A DNA stretch of 64,000 bases from NCBI GenBank assembly GCA_014529385.2, contig CM043949.1, forward strand, positions 144,905,850 through 144,969,849. Direction: 5' to 3'. Source of the DNA: Adiantum capillus-veneris (lineage: Eukaryota; Streptophyta; Polypodiopsida; Polypodiales; Pteridaceae). Positions 21,302 to 34,117 of this stretch are shown one piece after another (the stretch's first letter is position 1; every line of letters begins with the position of its first letter). The notes beneath the pieces are model-generated. The model did not search any database. It worked only from the letters and a program-made list of their open reading frames with translations, and was not told where the DNA came from. Position numbers and translations under genes: made by a program.

Positions 21302-23300
21302 TGAGGCAGTCCGGGGCGGGAAACAAGAAGAGCGGCCTCTAAACACCCTTCGAGGCTCCCGTGCTGCTCAATTGGGGCTGGGGCAAGCACAATCAGAGAC
21401 AACAACAACCCATAGCCTGAAACCAAGCAAGAAAAGGGGCGCCACCTAGTTGTAGATGCGCACTAGGACGCACGTGATATCTCCTTGTACTCAAACGCAC
21501 AAAGAGAGTGGAATGCAAGATAGCCACACACACCAAACACAAACATTCACCACGCCAGAGAGAGGTGAAGAGAACAAATCAACTTGAGCAATTCAGTCTT
21601 AGCCTTAAAGAATAGATGCACACAAAGCTTGATGAGAAATAGAGGGACAACACAAAACTTGACCTTGTTCCCAATACACAAATTGTCTTAGGGTCACGGG
21701 AGCCCTCTCACCGAGCACCCTCTTACAATTTACCTTTTGGACAAACAATTCAACCAGCCCTCAAACCACCAAGCATGAAATGGCACAACAAACTTCAAGG
21801 ACAATATACCTTCAACCACCTGATGAGCCAACTTATCAAGTCAATTTGGAGAGAAGAGTCGTACTTGCAGCATACAATTGCACCCAAAACTATGAATCTT
21901 ATTTATGGACAAGAGTAGGCTACAAGTGTGATTGCAGAGTATAGTATCACTCCACTCCTCTAGATGGCATAACTAACTTCAAGTTTCTCCATGCCCCTAT
22001 GTGTAGTGATGGAATAGAGCACTCACAATGCACACACTCTACACAACTAGGCTTGAAGAGTGGTGTGTTATGTGTTGAGAATGGTGTGGTGTAGTGTGAT
22101 CATGTGATGATTTACAAGGGAGAGAAGGGCTCTATTTATAGGTTTTAGAAACCCCGATTTGGATTAGGCCTAATCAAGTTTATTTGAAGGAATAAAAGAT
22201 TATGCATATTTTTATTTTTTTTAATGAGGGTGGGTATCTCTTGTCCTTTGAGTCACATGGATGTGGGCTCAAGGGAAGAGAATTATTGAGGATGAAAGGA
22301 GAGAGGTATTGAGTGAATAATTTGGGAGGGCCTACTCTAGTAGAGGGTGCATTTTACAATAAGGTTAGTGGTTAGTAGCTAGTAATTATCACTAACAAAT
22401 ATTTACAAAATCATTCACCAAATGGTGAGATATATGATGAGAAAAGTTAGAGAAGGGATAAGCTTGTAAAGCAAGGTTGAAGCTTGGAGAAGTTGACATT
22501 CACCTCTTTACAACACCGATAGAAGAAGCGGTCAGCATGGCGAAGTAGCGCGTGTCGATGAAGCTATGTTATCTTCAAACCTTGGAAAATTCATGATAAA
22601 AGCCTTCATTTGCAGAGGTTATCCTTTGATTTTTGTTGATTTTTTGAAGTTCTTTACAAAGCTGAAGATAGTATGGTAATATGGACATATATGTAGAGAG
22701 AAAGGGGGACACATAGGGTGTAGAAATGGAGGATGAAGGCTATGGAGGTGTGAGAGATGTGGCAATGGTGAAGAGGGTGAATTAGGACATGGGAGTTGAA
22801 GGTTTGGGAATGGGAAGGAGAGGGAGGAGTGTGTGTGAAAGAAGAAAATGATAAAGTGGAAGAGGGAGTGTGGCTGCATAGCATGGGCAAACTGGGGTCC
22901 ACCAATAAAATCATTTTATATAGAATAAAGAGTATGCAAAATGGTATGAAAAAATATGGTAATGGTGAGTCAATGTACATAGCATAAATAACACACCATA
23001 GGTAGAAATATTTAAATAAATACCAAAATATTTATGAAAAATCCTTTTATTTAGGCCCTATATACAATGAAATATTTACACACAAATGGGCCATAAATTA
23101 TTATTATTATTAATTTTTTTTTTGGCTCAACTAGCCCAGTGACTAGATAGCTGAGGGTTTTTAAGAAGATATGGAGAAAGTCCCTAACTCACACACACCT
23201 ATGTACAGTGAAATGGTAGGGATAACCAAAATGTTTGAGTGATTTGATAGGGTGAGGTTTCTTACTATGGCAAGTATTGAAAGCCGAAAAACGCCTATCA
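21302..23300 (-). repeat. 5' LTR of element A
   Basis: 1999 bp, plus-strand ends TGAGGCAGTC and CGCCTATCA. It matches the truncated 3' LTR over 21790-23300 except for a ~590 bp block missing here (breakpoint near 22913). TATA box TATAAATAG at 22132-22140 on the minus strand. Flanked on the right by satellite. Confidence 0.88.
22132..22140 (-). promoter_or_regulatory. TATA box, 5' LTR of A
   Basis: TATAAATAG on the minus strand, conserved in both LTRs of A and placed to drive the element transcript. Confidence 0.5.
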
Positions 23301-26300
23301 CCACCTTTCACTAAAACCTCCATAAAAAAATGGTTAGTAGGCTAGACAAGTTGTGGACATCTGTCCCAAACCATCCATGGTAGTAAACATAGTAGTTACA
23401 CTCCATTTAGAGATTGATCTTTAAACCACCTACGGCAAAAACCTCCATAACATAATGGATAGTAGGTTGGACAAGCGGTGGACCTCTACCCCAAAACATC
23501 CATGGTAGTACACATAGTAGATACACTCCATTCACACTTTGACCTTCAAACAAATGATATAAATTTTGTCAGACCACATTGGGATAAAACCTTAACTACA
23601 CTATGGATAGTAGGTTAGATAAGTGTTTAACCTCTACCCGAGACTGTCCATGCTATCACAATAGAGATAGAACTATTCAATAGAGCTAGCTTCAACAAGT
23701 GGCTAACCTTCAAAGCAGCTAGTACTAAAACCTCCATAACACAATGGTTAGTAGGTTGAACAAGTGGTGTACCTTTTCCCAGACCGTCTCTGGTAGTAAA
23801 CATAGTAGCTACACTGCATTCACACATTGACCTTCAAACAATAGCGATAGGACTATTCAATAGAGCTAGCTTGGATAGGTGGTGGACCTTCAAACCACCT
23901 TGGGCTAAGACCTCCATAACACAATGGATAGTAGGGTTGACAAGTGTTTTCCCTCTACCCATAACCATCCATGCTATCATAGTAGAGATAGGACTATTCA
24001 ATAGAGCTAGGTTGGACAAGTGGTGGACCTTCAAACCACCTTAAGCTCAAACCTCCATAACACAATGTTCAGTAGGTTGGACAAGTGGTGGACCTCTACC
24101 CCAAACCATACATGGTAGCCTAGTTGATACACTTCATTCGCACATTGAACTTCAAACAATGGAGATAGCTTCTATCAATAGAACTATCTTGGCCAGATGG
24201 TGGACCTTGAAACAACCTTGGGCTAAAACCTTTGTAACACAATGGTAAGTAGGTTGGACAAGTGGTGAACCTGTGCCCCAAACCATCCATGGTAGTAAAC
24301 ATAATAGCTACACTCCATGCACACATTGATCTTCAAACAATAGAGATAGCTTCAGAAAAAAGAGCTAGCTTGTACAGGTGGTGGACCCTGAAAGAACCTT
24401 GAGCTAAAATCTGCATAACACAATGGTTAGTAGGTTGGACAAGTGGTGGACCTTTGCCACAAACCATCCTGGTAGTAAACACAGTAGACACTCTATTCAC
24501 ACATTGACCTTCAAACAATAAGAATAGCTGCTTTCGATCGATGTAGCTTGGACATGACCTTCAAATGATAGAGATATCTTCTTTCAATACATCTAGCTTG
24601 GAAAGGTTTTGGACCTTCAAACAACCCTATACTAAAACCTTTATAACACAAGGGATAGTAAATTGGACAATTGATGACCTCTACCTAGAACCATCCACAC
24701 TATCAAAGTAGAGATAGCACTATTAGATAGCGCTAGCTTGGACAGGTGGTGGACCTTCAAACGACCTCAGGCTAAAACCTCCATAACACAATGGTTAGTA
24801 GGTTGGACAAGTGATGGACCTCTACCGAAACCATCCACGGTAGTAAACGTAGTAGGTACACTCCATTAACGCTTTGACCTTCAAACAATAGATATAAATT
24901 CTATCAAACCACCTTGGGCTAAAACCTCAAATACACAATGGATAGTAGGTTGGAGAAGTGTTGGACGTCTACCCGAGAACATCCATGTTGTCACAGTAGA
25001 GATAGCACTATTCAATAGAGCTAGCTTAGACAAGTGGTGGACCTTAAAACCACCTTGGACTAAAACCTCCATAACACAATGGTTAGTAGGTTGGAAAAGT
25101 GGTGGACCTTTTCCTAGACCATCTCTCGTAGTAAACATAGTATCTACACTCCATTCACACATTGACCTTCAAACAATAGCAATAGGACTATTCAATAGAG
25201 CTAGCTTGGACAGGTGGTGAACCTCCAAACTACCTTGGGCTAAGACCTCCATAACAAAATGGATAGTACGTTGGACAAGTATTTGACCTCTACCTGAAAC
25301 CATCCATGCTATCATAGTAGAGATAGGACTATTTAAAAGAGCTAGGTTGGACAGGTGGTGGAGCTTCAAACCACCTTAAGCTAAAACCTCCATAACACAA
25401 TCGTTAGTAGGTTGGACAAGTGGTGGACCTCTACCCCAAACCATACATGGTAGCATAGTTACTATACTTCATTCGCACATTGACCTTCAGACAATAGAGA
25501 TAGCTTCTTTCAATAGATCTAGCTTGCCCAGATGGTGGACCTTCAAACAACCTTGGGTGAAAACCTCTGTAACACAATGGTAAGTAGGTTGGACAAGTGG
25601 TGAACCTGTGCCCCAAACCATCCATGCTATTAAACATAGTATCTACACTCCATTAAAAACTTGACATTCGAACAATAGAGATAGATTCTCTCAATAGATC
25701 TAGCTTTGACAGTTGGTGGACCTTCAAACCACCTTGGTCTAAAACCTCAATAACACAATGGTGGATAATGGCTTGGACCAATGTTGGACCTCTACCCCAA
25801 ACCATCCATGCTATCAGAGTAGAGATAATACTATTGAATAGAAATAGCTTGGATATGTGGTGGACCTCCAGACCACCTTGGGCTAAAACCTTCATAACAC
25901 AATGCTTAGTAACTTGGACAAGTGATGCACCTGTGCCCCAAACCATCCATGGTAGTAAATATAGTAGCTACACTCCATGCACACATTGATCTTCAAACAA
26001 TAGAGATAGCTTCATTGAAAAGAGCTAGCTTAAACAGGTGATGGATCCTCAAAAAATCTTGGGCTAAAACCTGCATAACACAATGGTTATTAGGTTGGAC
26101 AATTGGTGGACTTTTGCCACAAACCATTCCCGGTAGTAAACATAGAAGACACTCCATTCACACATTGACCTTAAAACACTAGAGACATATGCTTTCAATA
26201 GAGGTAGCTTGGACATGACCTTCAAACAATAGAGATAAATTCTTTCAAAACATCTAGCTTGGACAGGATGTGGACCTTCAAACCACCTTGGACTAAAACC

Positions 26301-29300
26301 TTTTTGGCACAAGGGGTAGTAAATTGGACAAGTGATGAAATCTACCTAGAACCATCCATGCTATGAGAGTAGAAATAGGATTATTCAATAGAGCTAGCTT
26401 GGACAGGTGGTGGACCTTCAACCACCTTCGGCTAAAACCTTCATAGCGCAATGGTTAGTAGGTTGGATAAGTGACGGACCTCTGTCCCAAACCCTCCATG
26501 GTAGTAAACATAGTAGCTAGACTCCATTCACCTTTTGACCTTCAAACAATAGCCCATTAGCTTCTTTCAATAGAGCTACCTTGAACATGTGGTGGACCTT
26601 CAAACAACCTTGGGCTGAAATCTCCATAACACAATGGCTACTAGGTTGGACAAATGGTGGAGCTCTACCCCAAAACATTTATGGTAGTAGACATAGTAGC
26701 TACTCTCTATTCACACATTGACCTTTAAAAAATAGATATAGCCTCTTTCAATTGATCTAGCTTGGATAAGTGGTAGACCTACAAACCGTCTTGAGCTCAA
26801 ACCTCCATAACACAATGTATAGTAGGTTGGAAAAGTGTTGGACCTCTACACACAACCATCCATGCTATCAAAGTAGAGATAGGACTATTCAATAGAGCTA
26901 GCTTGGACAGGTGGTGGACCTTCAAACCACATTGGGCTAAAAACTCCATAGCACAATGGTTAGTAGGTTGGACAATTGATGGACCTCTGCCCAAATCATC
27001 CATGGAAGTAAACATAGTAACTACACTCCATTCACACTTTGACGTTCAAAAAATAGGGATACATTCTTGCAAACCATCTTGGGCTAAACCTCAACTACAC
27101 AATGGATAGTAGGTTCGATAAGTGTTGGACCTTTACCCCAAAGCATCCACGCTATCGGAGTAGAGATTGGACTATTCAATAAAGTTAGCTTGGACAAGTG
27201 GTCATCCTTCAGAACACCTTCGGTTAAAACCTCCACAACACAATGGTTAGTAGGTTTGCCAAGTGATGGACCTCTACGCCAAACCATCCATGGTAGCAAA
27301 CATAGTAGTTACACTCCATTCAAGCATTGACCTTCAAACAATAGCAATTGATTATTTCAATATAGATAGCTTGTATAGGTGGTGGACCTTAAGTCAAATT
27401 TGGGATATAACCTCCATAGCACAATGGTTACTAGGTTGGAAAAGTGGTGGACCTTTGTCCCAAACCATCCATGGTAGTAAACATAGTAGCTCCATTCCAT
27501 TCACACATTGACCTTCAAAGAAAAGAGATAGATTCTTTCAATAGATGAAACTTAACACGTGGTGAACCTTCAAACCACCTTGTCCTCAATAACACAATGG
27601 ATAGTAGATTCAAAAAGTGTTGGACCTCTACCCCAAACTATCAACGTGATTAGACTAGAGATAGGACTATTCAATAGAGCTAGCTTTGACAGGTGGTGGA
27701 CTTTCAAACCACCTTGGACCAAAACCTCCATTAAAAAATGGTTAGTACGCTGGACAAGTTGTGGACATCTGTCCCAAACCATCCATGGTAGTAAACATAG
27801 TAGTTACGCTCCATTTAGAGAAGGACCTTCAAACCACCTAGGGCTAAAACCTCCATAACCTAATGGATAGTAGGTTGAACAAGCGGCCCTCTACCCCAAA
27901 CCATCCATGGTAGTACACATAGTAGATACACTCCATTCACACTTTGACCTTCAAACAAATGATATAAATTTTGTCACACCACATTGGGCTAAAACCTTAA
28001 CTGAACAATGGATAGTAGGTTTCACAAGTGTTTAACCTCTACCTGAGACCGTCCATGCTATCACAATAGAGATAGAACTATTCAATAGAGCTAGCTCCGA
28101 CAAGTGGATGACCTTCAAAGTAGCTAGTATTAAAACCTCCATAACACAATGGTTAGTAGGTTGAACAAGTGGTGTACCTTTGACCAGACCATCGCTTGTA
28201 GTAAACATAGTAGCTACACTCCATTCACACATTGACCTTCAAACAATAGCGATAGGACTATTCAATAGAGCTAGCTTGGACAGGTGGTGAACCTTCAAAC
28301 CTCCTTGAGCTAAGACCTCTATAACACAATGGATAGTATGTTGGAGAAGTGTTTGACCTCTACCCAAAACCATCCATGCTATCATAGTGGAGCTAGGACT
28401 ATTCAATAGAGCTAGGTTGGACAGGTGGTGGACCTTCAAACCACCTTAAGCTAAGACCTCCATAACACAATGGTTAGTAGGTTGGACAAGTGGTGGACCT
28501 CTACCCCAAACCATACATGGTAGCATAGTTGCTACACTTCATTCACACATTGACCTTCAAACAATAGAGATATCTTCTTTCAATAGAGCTAGCTTGGCCA
28601 GATCGTGGACCTTCAAACAACCTTGGGCTAAAACCTCCATAACACAATGGTAAGTAGGTTGGACAAGTGGTGAACCTGTGCCCCAAACCATCCATGCTAC
28701 TAAAAATAGTATCTACACTCCATTCACAAATTGACGTTCGAACATTAGAGATAGATTCTTTCAATAGATCTAGCTTTGAAAGTTGGTGGACCTTCAAACC
28801 ACCTTGGTCTAAAACCTCAATAACACAATAAATAATGGGTTGGACGAATGTTAAACGTCTACCCCAAACCATCCACACTATCAGAGTAGAGATAATACTA
28901 TTTAATGGAGACAATGGCTAGTAGGTTTGAGAAGTGATGGACCTATGCCCCAAACCATCCATGGTAGTAAACATAATAACTACACTCCATGCACACATTG
29001 ATCTTCAAACAATAGAGATAGCTTCAAAAAAAAGAGCTAGCTTTTACAGGTGGTGGACCCTCAAACAACGTTGAGCTGAAATCTGCATAACACAATGGTT
29101 AGTAGGTTGGACAAGTGGTGGACGTTTCCCACAAACCATCCTGGTAGTAAACACAATAGACACTCCAATCACACATTGACCTTGAAACAATAAGAATAGC
29201 TGTCTTTAATCGATGTAGCTTGGACATGAACTTCAAACAATAGAGATAGATTCTTTCAATACATCTAGCTTGCACAGGTTTTGGACCTTCAAACAACCCT

Positions 29301-29841
29301 GGACTAAAACCTTTATAACACAAGGGATAGTAAATTCGACAAGTGATGACCTCTACCTAGAACCATCCACACTATGGAAGTAGAGATAGCACTATTCAAT
29401 AGCGCTAGCTTGGACAGATGGTGGACATTCAAACAACCTCGGGCTAAAACCTCCATAACACAATGGTTAGGAGGTTGGACAAGTGATGAACCTCTACCCA
29501 AACTATCCATGGTAGTAAACGTAGTAGCTACAATCCATTAACACTTTGACCTTCAAACAATAGATATAAATTCTATCAAACCACCTTGGGCTAAAACCTC
29601 AAATACACAATGGATCGTAGGTTGGAGATGTGTTGGAACTCTACCTGAGAACATCCATGTTGTCACAGTAGAGATGGCACTATTCAATAGAGCTAGCTTA
29701 GACAAGTGGTGGACCTTAAAACCACCTTGGAGTAAAACCTCCATAACACAATGGTTAGTAGGTTGGACAAGTGGTGACCCTTTGCCCAGACCATCTCTGG
29801 CAGTAAACATAGTAGCTACACTCCATTAACACATTGACCTT
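23301..29841. repeat. Satellite array, ~180/141 bp monomers
   Basis: Tandem monomers each containing ACCTTCAAACCACCTTGGGCTAAAACCTCC, AACACAATGG and AATAGAGCTAGCTTGGACAGG blocks. Start-to-start distances of the CCTCCATAAC landmark include 180, 141, 177, 181, 228, 140, 147, 141, 180, 141, 177 and 181. Long monomers carry TAGTAAACATAGTAGCTACACTCC plus CACATTGACCTTC; short ones replace this with GCTATCAGAGTAGAG and lack about 40 bp. Some long monomers have a 48 bp internal duplication. Multi-kilobase blocks recur (for instance the AAGGGATAGTAAATTGG variant at about 24650, 26310 and 29325). Open frames here are by-products of monomer lengths near multiples of three. Confidence 0.95.
29837..29841. 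other. Target-site duplication of B, left copy
   Basis: ACCTT directly left of the LTR, repeated at 48930-48934. The satellite motif GACCTTCAAAC was split here. Confidence 0.9.
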
Positions 29842-30465
29842 TGTTAAGGCGGTTACGCCGCTAGCGGAAGCTAAATAGCGAGAACTCAACCAACAACAGA
29901 ATTTGTCAGACGAGGACGGAGCTTGACCCGTAGGCGCATGGAAACAACTAGGTGGGTGTCAAATCACCTACTCGACCTTCTAATGACAATCACTACTAAG
30001 GAAATCAAATCTAAGTTCTAAAATACGCAAGTGACTGAAATCCGTACTACGAACGAATGCTATACGAAACAGGATCTAGAATCATTGAATCGATCTCAAA
30101 CTCAAGGGGAAGTCTATACACTAGGTAAGAACAACACCCTAAAGACTTAAACTGCAAACTCAACCTATAACAACTCCGTGCGGTAAACGCGTATGAAGAC
30201 AGGCCGAAATATACAGGTGACCAAAACTTGACCCCGATGGTACTAATGTGTAGCTCTACTTGTTGTGGTTCTATAGATATGTTGCATGCTCAATTCTGAC
30301 ACACGAGTTGGAAGAAAACTCATACCAAAGCTCGTAGGAACTTACCACACATAGAATCCGATAGCGCGCACTCTTGGTATCTGTGCATAGCTCTCGCCGT
30401 TGCTAACACAATGGCGGTGTCGCTTCTCCAATGGCGGCTCCGTAGCTCGCGTAGCAAATAGATAA

Positions 30466-30467
<2 letters not shown>

Positions 30468-30500
<33 letters not shown>
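30468..30500. repeat. CT microsatellite in the 3' LTR of B
   Basis: 33 nt of alternating CT (GA in element orientation). Confidence 0.95.
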
Positions 30501-30502
<2 letters not shown>

Positions 30503-30570
30503 ACACAGTCACGGCGCTCAAAAACTCCCTTTGATTAATAATCTGCCTCCTTAGGTTACAAAAACTTTGG

Positions 30571-30578
30571 CTTATATA
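30571..30578 (-). promoter_or_regulatory. TATA box, 3' LTR of B
   Basis: TATATAAG on the minus strand, conserved in the 5' LTR at 48713-48720. Confidence 0.55.
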
Positions 30579-30791
30579 CCTCAGCCTGGGAGGTGAGAAC
30601 ATCTCTAACTAATTACATCAGCAAGTGAAATTACTTCGGGATTACAAGATGGAAACTCAATTGAGTCCCGTTACTTAATGAATGGCTCAAATCAAAATTA
30701 ATGCCGGAAAGACATTTATTACAATCAATGGTTACAAAATGATGAGTGTGAGCAAAAATGTGGGTGTGATAGATCCTCTGCTGGCTCAACA

Positions 30792-30803
30792 CTCCCCCCC
30801 CTT
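30792..30803 (-). other. Polypurine tract of element B
   Basis: AAGGGGGGGGAG on the minus strand, directly adjoining the 3' LTR start TGTTGAGCC. Confidence 0.9.
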
Positions 30804-30841
30804 CGCGTTCATGTCGTCCCTGACATGACTTTTATGCTTGG

Positions 30842-33800
30842 TCAATAAAGTCCTGTCGTCTTGAGGATCTGCAAATGTGATTCGTATCGTCGGTTGCCGA
30901 TGGTCAAGGTTGGGCCGAATATTTTGCTTCCGTGGGTGAAAAAGCCTGTGTAGAAAGCTTCTTCAAATGTTTGCATGTGGAAGCTAGGCAAAAACATAAT
31001 CCTTTGGTATAGGAGGTGTAACACTTTTGGAGAAGGCTGCAATGAAAGATCGTACATCATATCAGACACCGTGTCGGCCGTCGATAGTAGACTCGAGGTC
31101 GTGGCTTTATCTGGTGCGAACACTTCAATGCAAGCTAAGAGAGTCCTGTAAATTTTCTTGAGCATCTGACATGAAAGGTCAGGAGAGCCAGTAAAGAGCT
31201 TGATGGTGCCCGTTAGGGTTTTCACCATGTAGGCTTTACCTATTCTCTCTCCTGCCTTTGGTCCTGGCATCCTGGGATAATTAAGCCAATTTGGCTTCTT
31301 TTCTGCAATCCTGCCATGCTCTTTCCAGTTTCTGACTCTTGGCACCGGACAGAAGGTTGCATCCTCCCGGATCTCCTTTGGTGCCTCCACCAAGTAGATG
31401 AGGTAGGCTGGGTATTTGTTCAACCAACCTTTCCTCCATCTAGGTTGTGAATCTACTATCTTCTTTGATTGTTCCTCCTTTGTGATGTCGCCTTCGTAAA
31501 GAGCGGCATACTGCTCCCCTTCTAGTCTCTTTTTCATCTTTAGCACTTCAAATTTCATCAAAGGGAAAGGCAGGCTGGGTTGCATCCACTGTTCATGGAG
31601 CACTTTTGTGTCTAGTCCCTGAAGTCTAATGGAGATTAGGAGTCTCCTCTCCCATTCCATTTCCGCCTTGGCACTCTCCTCTACTGACTTTTCTATTTGG
31701 TCATGGAGCCTTTGTTCTTCTTCTTCAGAGATTCTTGAAGTCGAGGCCACCTCTTGAGCTGGGGCTGGATCTTCAAGTGTGGTTGCCTCTCCAGTTTCTG
31801 GTAGCTCTATGGCTGCTCCACTTGATTCTTCTTGTGGTGTCTCTTTCTCTCTTCTTTGTTGCTCTTGTAGATCTTGGAGCTGTTTGCGGAGGGCCTCATT
31901 CTCTGTCCGTAGTGTTTGATTTTCTAATGTGAGCCTCTCCTCTGCGGCCAATGATCCCTGCGCAATGTGTAAACTTTGCACTTGCTCTAATCTTAGCTCT
32001 CTTTGTAAGCTTCGGACCTGGTCTTCCAAAACTGGTACGATAGCTCCCTCTTGTTCGGTTCCTGCTCTGCTAGCTCTAGGGGTAGACCTGAGTCTAGTGA
32101 TTGTTCTTTCTTGGAGCTCGACTCTTTCCCTTAGCTCAATGAGATCATCCTTAGCCGCCTCCAACTCATCCTCTATCCTCTCCCTTGCTTCCTGTGCACT
32201 TGTTACTTCTCTTGAAGCCTCGGCTAGTTGGAGTATCAAGCCGTCTCTCTCGTTTTTCGCGTCATGGAGTGATGCTTTATGACTTTCAGATTCAGTCATA
32301 GCATTCTCTAAATTTCTCTGCAACTCCACTTCCCTTTGTTTGGCTGTCTCAATCTCTACTTCCTTTGCCTTGGACCTTTCTTTTATCTTGTTGAGCAGTT
32401 CATGCACCATGTGCATGTCTTTTTCATCATCATCTGTCAACTCTAAAGCTCTTTCCGCCACCACCTCCACTGGATTTGTCTCTTCTAGTATTTTTGGTTC
32501 ATCCAGTTTCTCTTCACTTTCTTTTTTACTCTTTGTCTTTTTCTCCGTCCCTCTCCGTTCATCTTGTTTTTGAAGGGTGATCCCATAAACTGCCTCAAGG
32601 GCCTCTTCTTCGGTGTATCCTATCTCTACCAGATCCTCATAATCATTTCTCTTTTGCTGAACTGGATCTATCTTCTTTTCTTTGGTCTCGGCTTCCGGCT
32701 TTTCCAAAACATCTGTGTCCACCGCTACTGTGGTCTCTTCCACAATTTTTTCCGTCTTCTTCGGGCTTGGTACATCAGTCATAAAGGGATGTTTGTCCTC
32801 AGATTCCTTGGCTTTCCCTTTGTCGGCTTGCCCATCTTTCTCTTGAGTCTTAGTAGACCCATCTACTTTCCTTTTCCCCTTGTCGTCTTTTTTCAGCTCA
32901 ACTTTTAATTGTTGTACCTCCTCTTCAGTGTATGGCTCGACAGGTTGCTGCTCCAAAATAGCCTCTGACTCCTCATAAGCTTTAATATATTGATCGTATT
33001 GATCAATATGTGGCCTGGCCGAGCTAGTTCCGACTTTAGTGGGGTCTGGCACCCACTTTTCTTCAAAGTCACCCTTTAGAGCTCTTTCCGCTCTAAACTG
33101 CTCCACTAATCTTTCCATTCTTGCCGCTTTCTGACTTTTGGTTTGCTTGGGAGCAACCTTCTTCTTTACTTTCTTCTTAAGTGGCTCGTCCACATCCTCT
33201 TCAGGTTCTGAAACTACTTCTAGTTTCCGGCATGCTCTTGTGGATGCCCTCTTGGATACTTCGGTCTGTTCTTCCTCCTCGTCGGCTTCTCTAAGCCACT
33301 CATTCTGGGAGGGAGCCTTTGGCCACTGATCTCTAGCTCCAATAGCTTCATAAGCTATTCTTGACAGAATTTCCGCTCCTCCTATGTATTTTGGATTCTC
33401 GTTGTGCATGGCAATTACTTGCTCGTGGATGTGTTGAGCGTAATTCACCTCTTTTGGCATATTGTTGTTTAATGCCCATGTGATGGTGGTCGCAATGGCA
33501 TGGGGTGGTGTCGTATACTTTTGCGGTCTTTTACTGCAAGCATGAAGAAATTGGTTCTACAGTTGGCAAAGGGTTGCCGCTCTTGGGTCCTTCATATCTC
33601 CATAGGTCGCATTCTGTTTCTTGGGCCCATAGACCTCTATGGCCTCCCTTCTTTCCCTGACCGAGCTCCCTTTGTTGTGCAGCTTCAATGAGTCTGCAAT
33701 TAGCTGTGGAGTGATCTGTACTTCTATCTTCTCTCCATCCATGGCTGTCAATGTGGCTTTTCCATCCTTCTGAATGGATGTTGCCAACTCGTACACTCTT

Positions 33801-34117
33801 CTTGTATCCACACCTGATGGTCTCGAGGTGAAGAAACTGTGCAAGTCTGCCCTTTCCAGGTACCTGTTGATGTCTTCTGACCTGCTATAATCTACCAATT
33901 CTTGTGGGATCATTGGTACATCCACCGCTTGCCCTTGAGGATCTCTGAAAGTCCCCTGGTAGATCTTTATTCCCTCTTTCTCCAATACTGCTTCCTCCAC
34001 CCAAGTTTTGGTTGGCTTGAGGGTTTCTGCTGGAATGTCAAATGGTTCCGCTTCTGTAATAGCATCTTTGATTGTCTGTCTTTTTCTCTTCGTTGCTGAT
34101 GACTTGGTGGAATCCAT
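30842..34117 (-). pseudogene. Extra ORF of element B, coiled-coil protein (~1091 aa)
   Basis: Unknown family. ATG 34117 opens a frame interrupted once by TAG 33559-33557 (codon 187) and then continues unbroken to 30842. The N-terminal ~190 residues look globular (VDVPMIPQELVDYSR, TRRVYELATSI, QITPQLIADSLKL). A highly charged Lys/Glu-rich region follows with KKKVKKKVAPKQTK, likely nuclear. Two long heptad-rich segments (about 32080-32440 and 31840-32040) predict coiled coils. The last ~250 residues are globular (QPRWRKGWLNKYPAYLIYLVEAP, GKAYMVKTLTG, FYTGFFTHGSK). No signal peptide or membrane segment is visible, so it is not an obvious envelope protein. It lies between pol and the 3' LTR in sense orientation, with its own palindrome array upstream. 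Could be a captured gene or an element-specific accessory protein. Confidence 0.75.

Larger units (their letters stand above)
13308..23300 (-). mobile_element. Ty3/gypsy element A (Tat lineage, dual RNase H)
   Basis: Minus-strand element with 5' LTR 21302-23300, primer-binding site, two small tandem ORFs, gag-pol, polypurine tract and a truncated 3' LTR (13308-15438). The archaeal-type RNase H after the classical RNase H places it in the Tat lineage. The 3' LTR lacks its last ~480 bp in element orientation, where B' begins. The right end runs into satellite at 23301. Many stops and integrase deletions make it inactive. Confidence 0.9.
29842..30791 (-). repeat. 3' LTR of element B
   Basis: 950 bp, plus-strand ends TGTTAAGGCG and TGGCTCAACA. 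Contains a 33 nt CT run (30468-30500) that is 75 nt in the other LTR. A decayed palindrome half (ACGCGTATGAAGAC, about 30188-30201) sits next to GGCCGAAAT, as in the LTR of B'. Confidence 0.95.

Noticed and set aside
22654-22980. LTR-internal minus-strand frame found in both LTRs of A
   Set aside because: The LTRs are duplicates, so presence in both is expected; low-complexity Ser/Pro/His composition and no domain.
23301-29841. Dozens of 60-130 codon open frames with recurring peptides such as VQPTNHCVMEVLAQGG on one strand and GGPLPQTIHGSKH on the other
   Set aside because: They are translations of satellite monomers whose lengths (180, 141, 177) are multiples of three. They occur on both strands and have no consistent start or end.
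31735-32908. Plus-strand open frames of 65-117 codons, Ser/Leu-rich
   Set aside because: They are antisense shadows of the coiled-coil ORF (Ser/Leu from Glu/Lys/Arg codons).
30842-34117. Envelope-like gene
   Set aside because: No signal peptide, membrane segment or glycosylation-rich ectodomain pattern; the protein is charged with long coiled coils.
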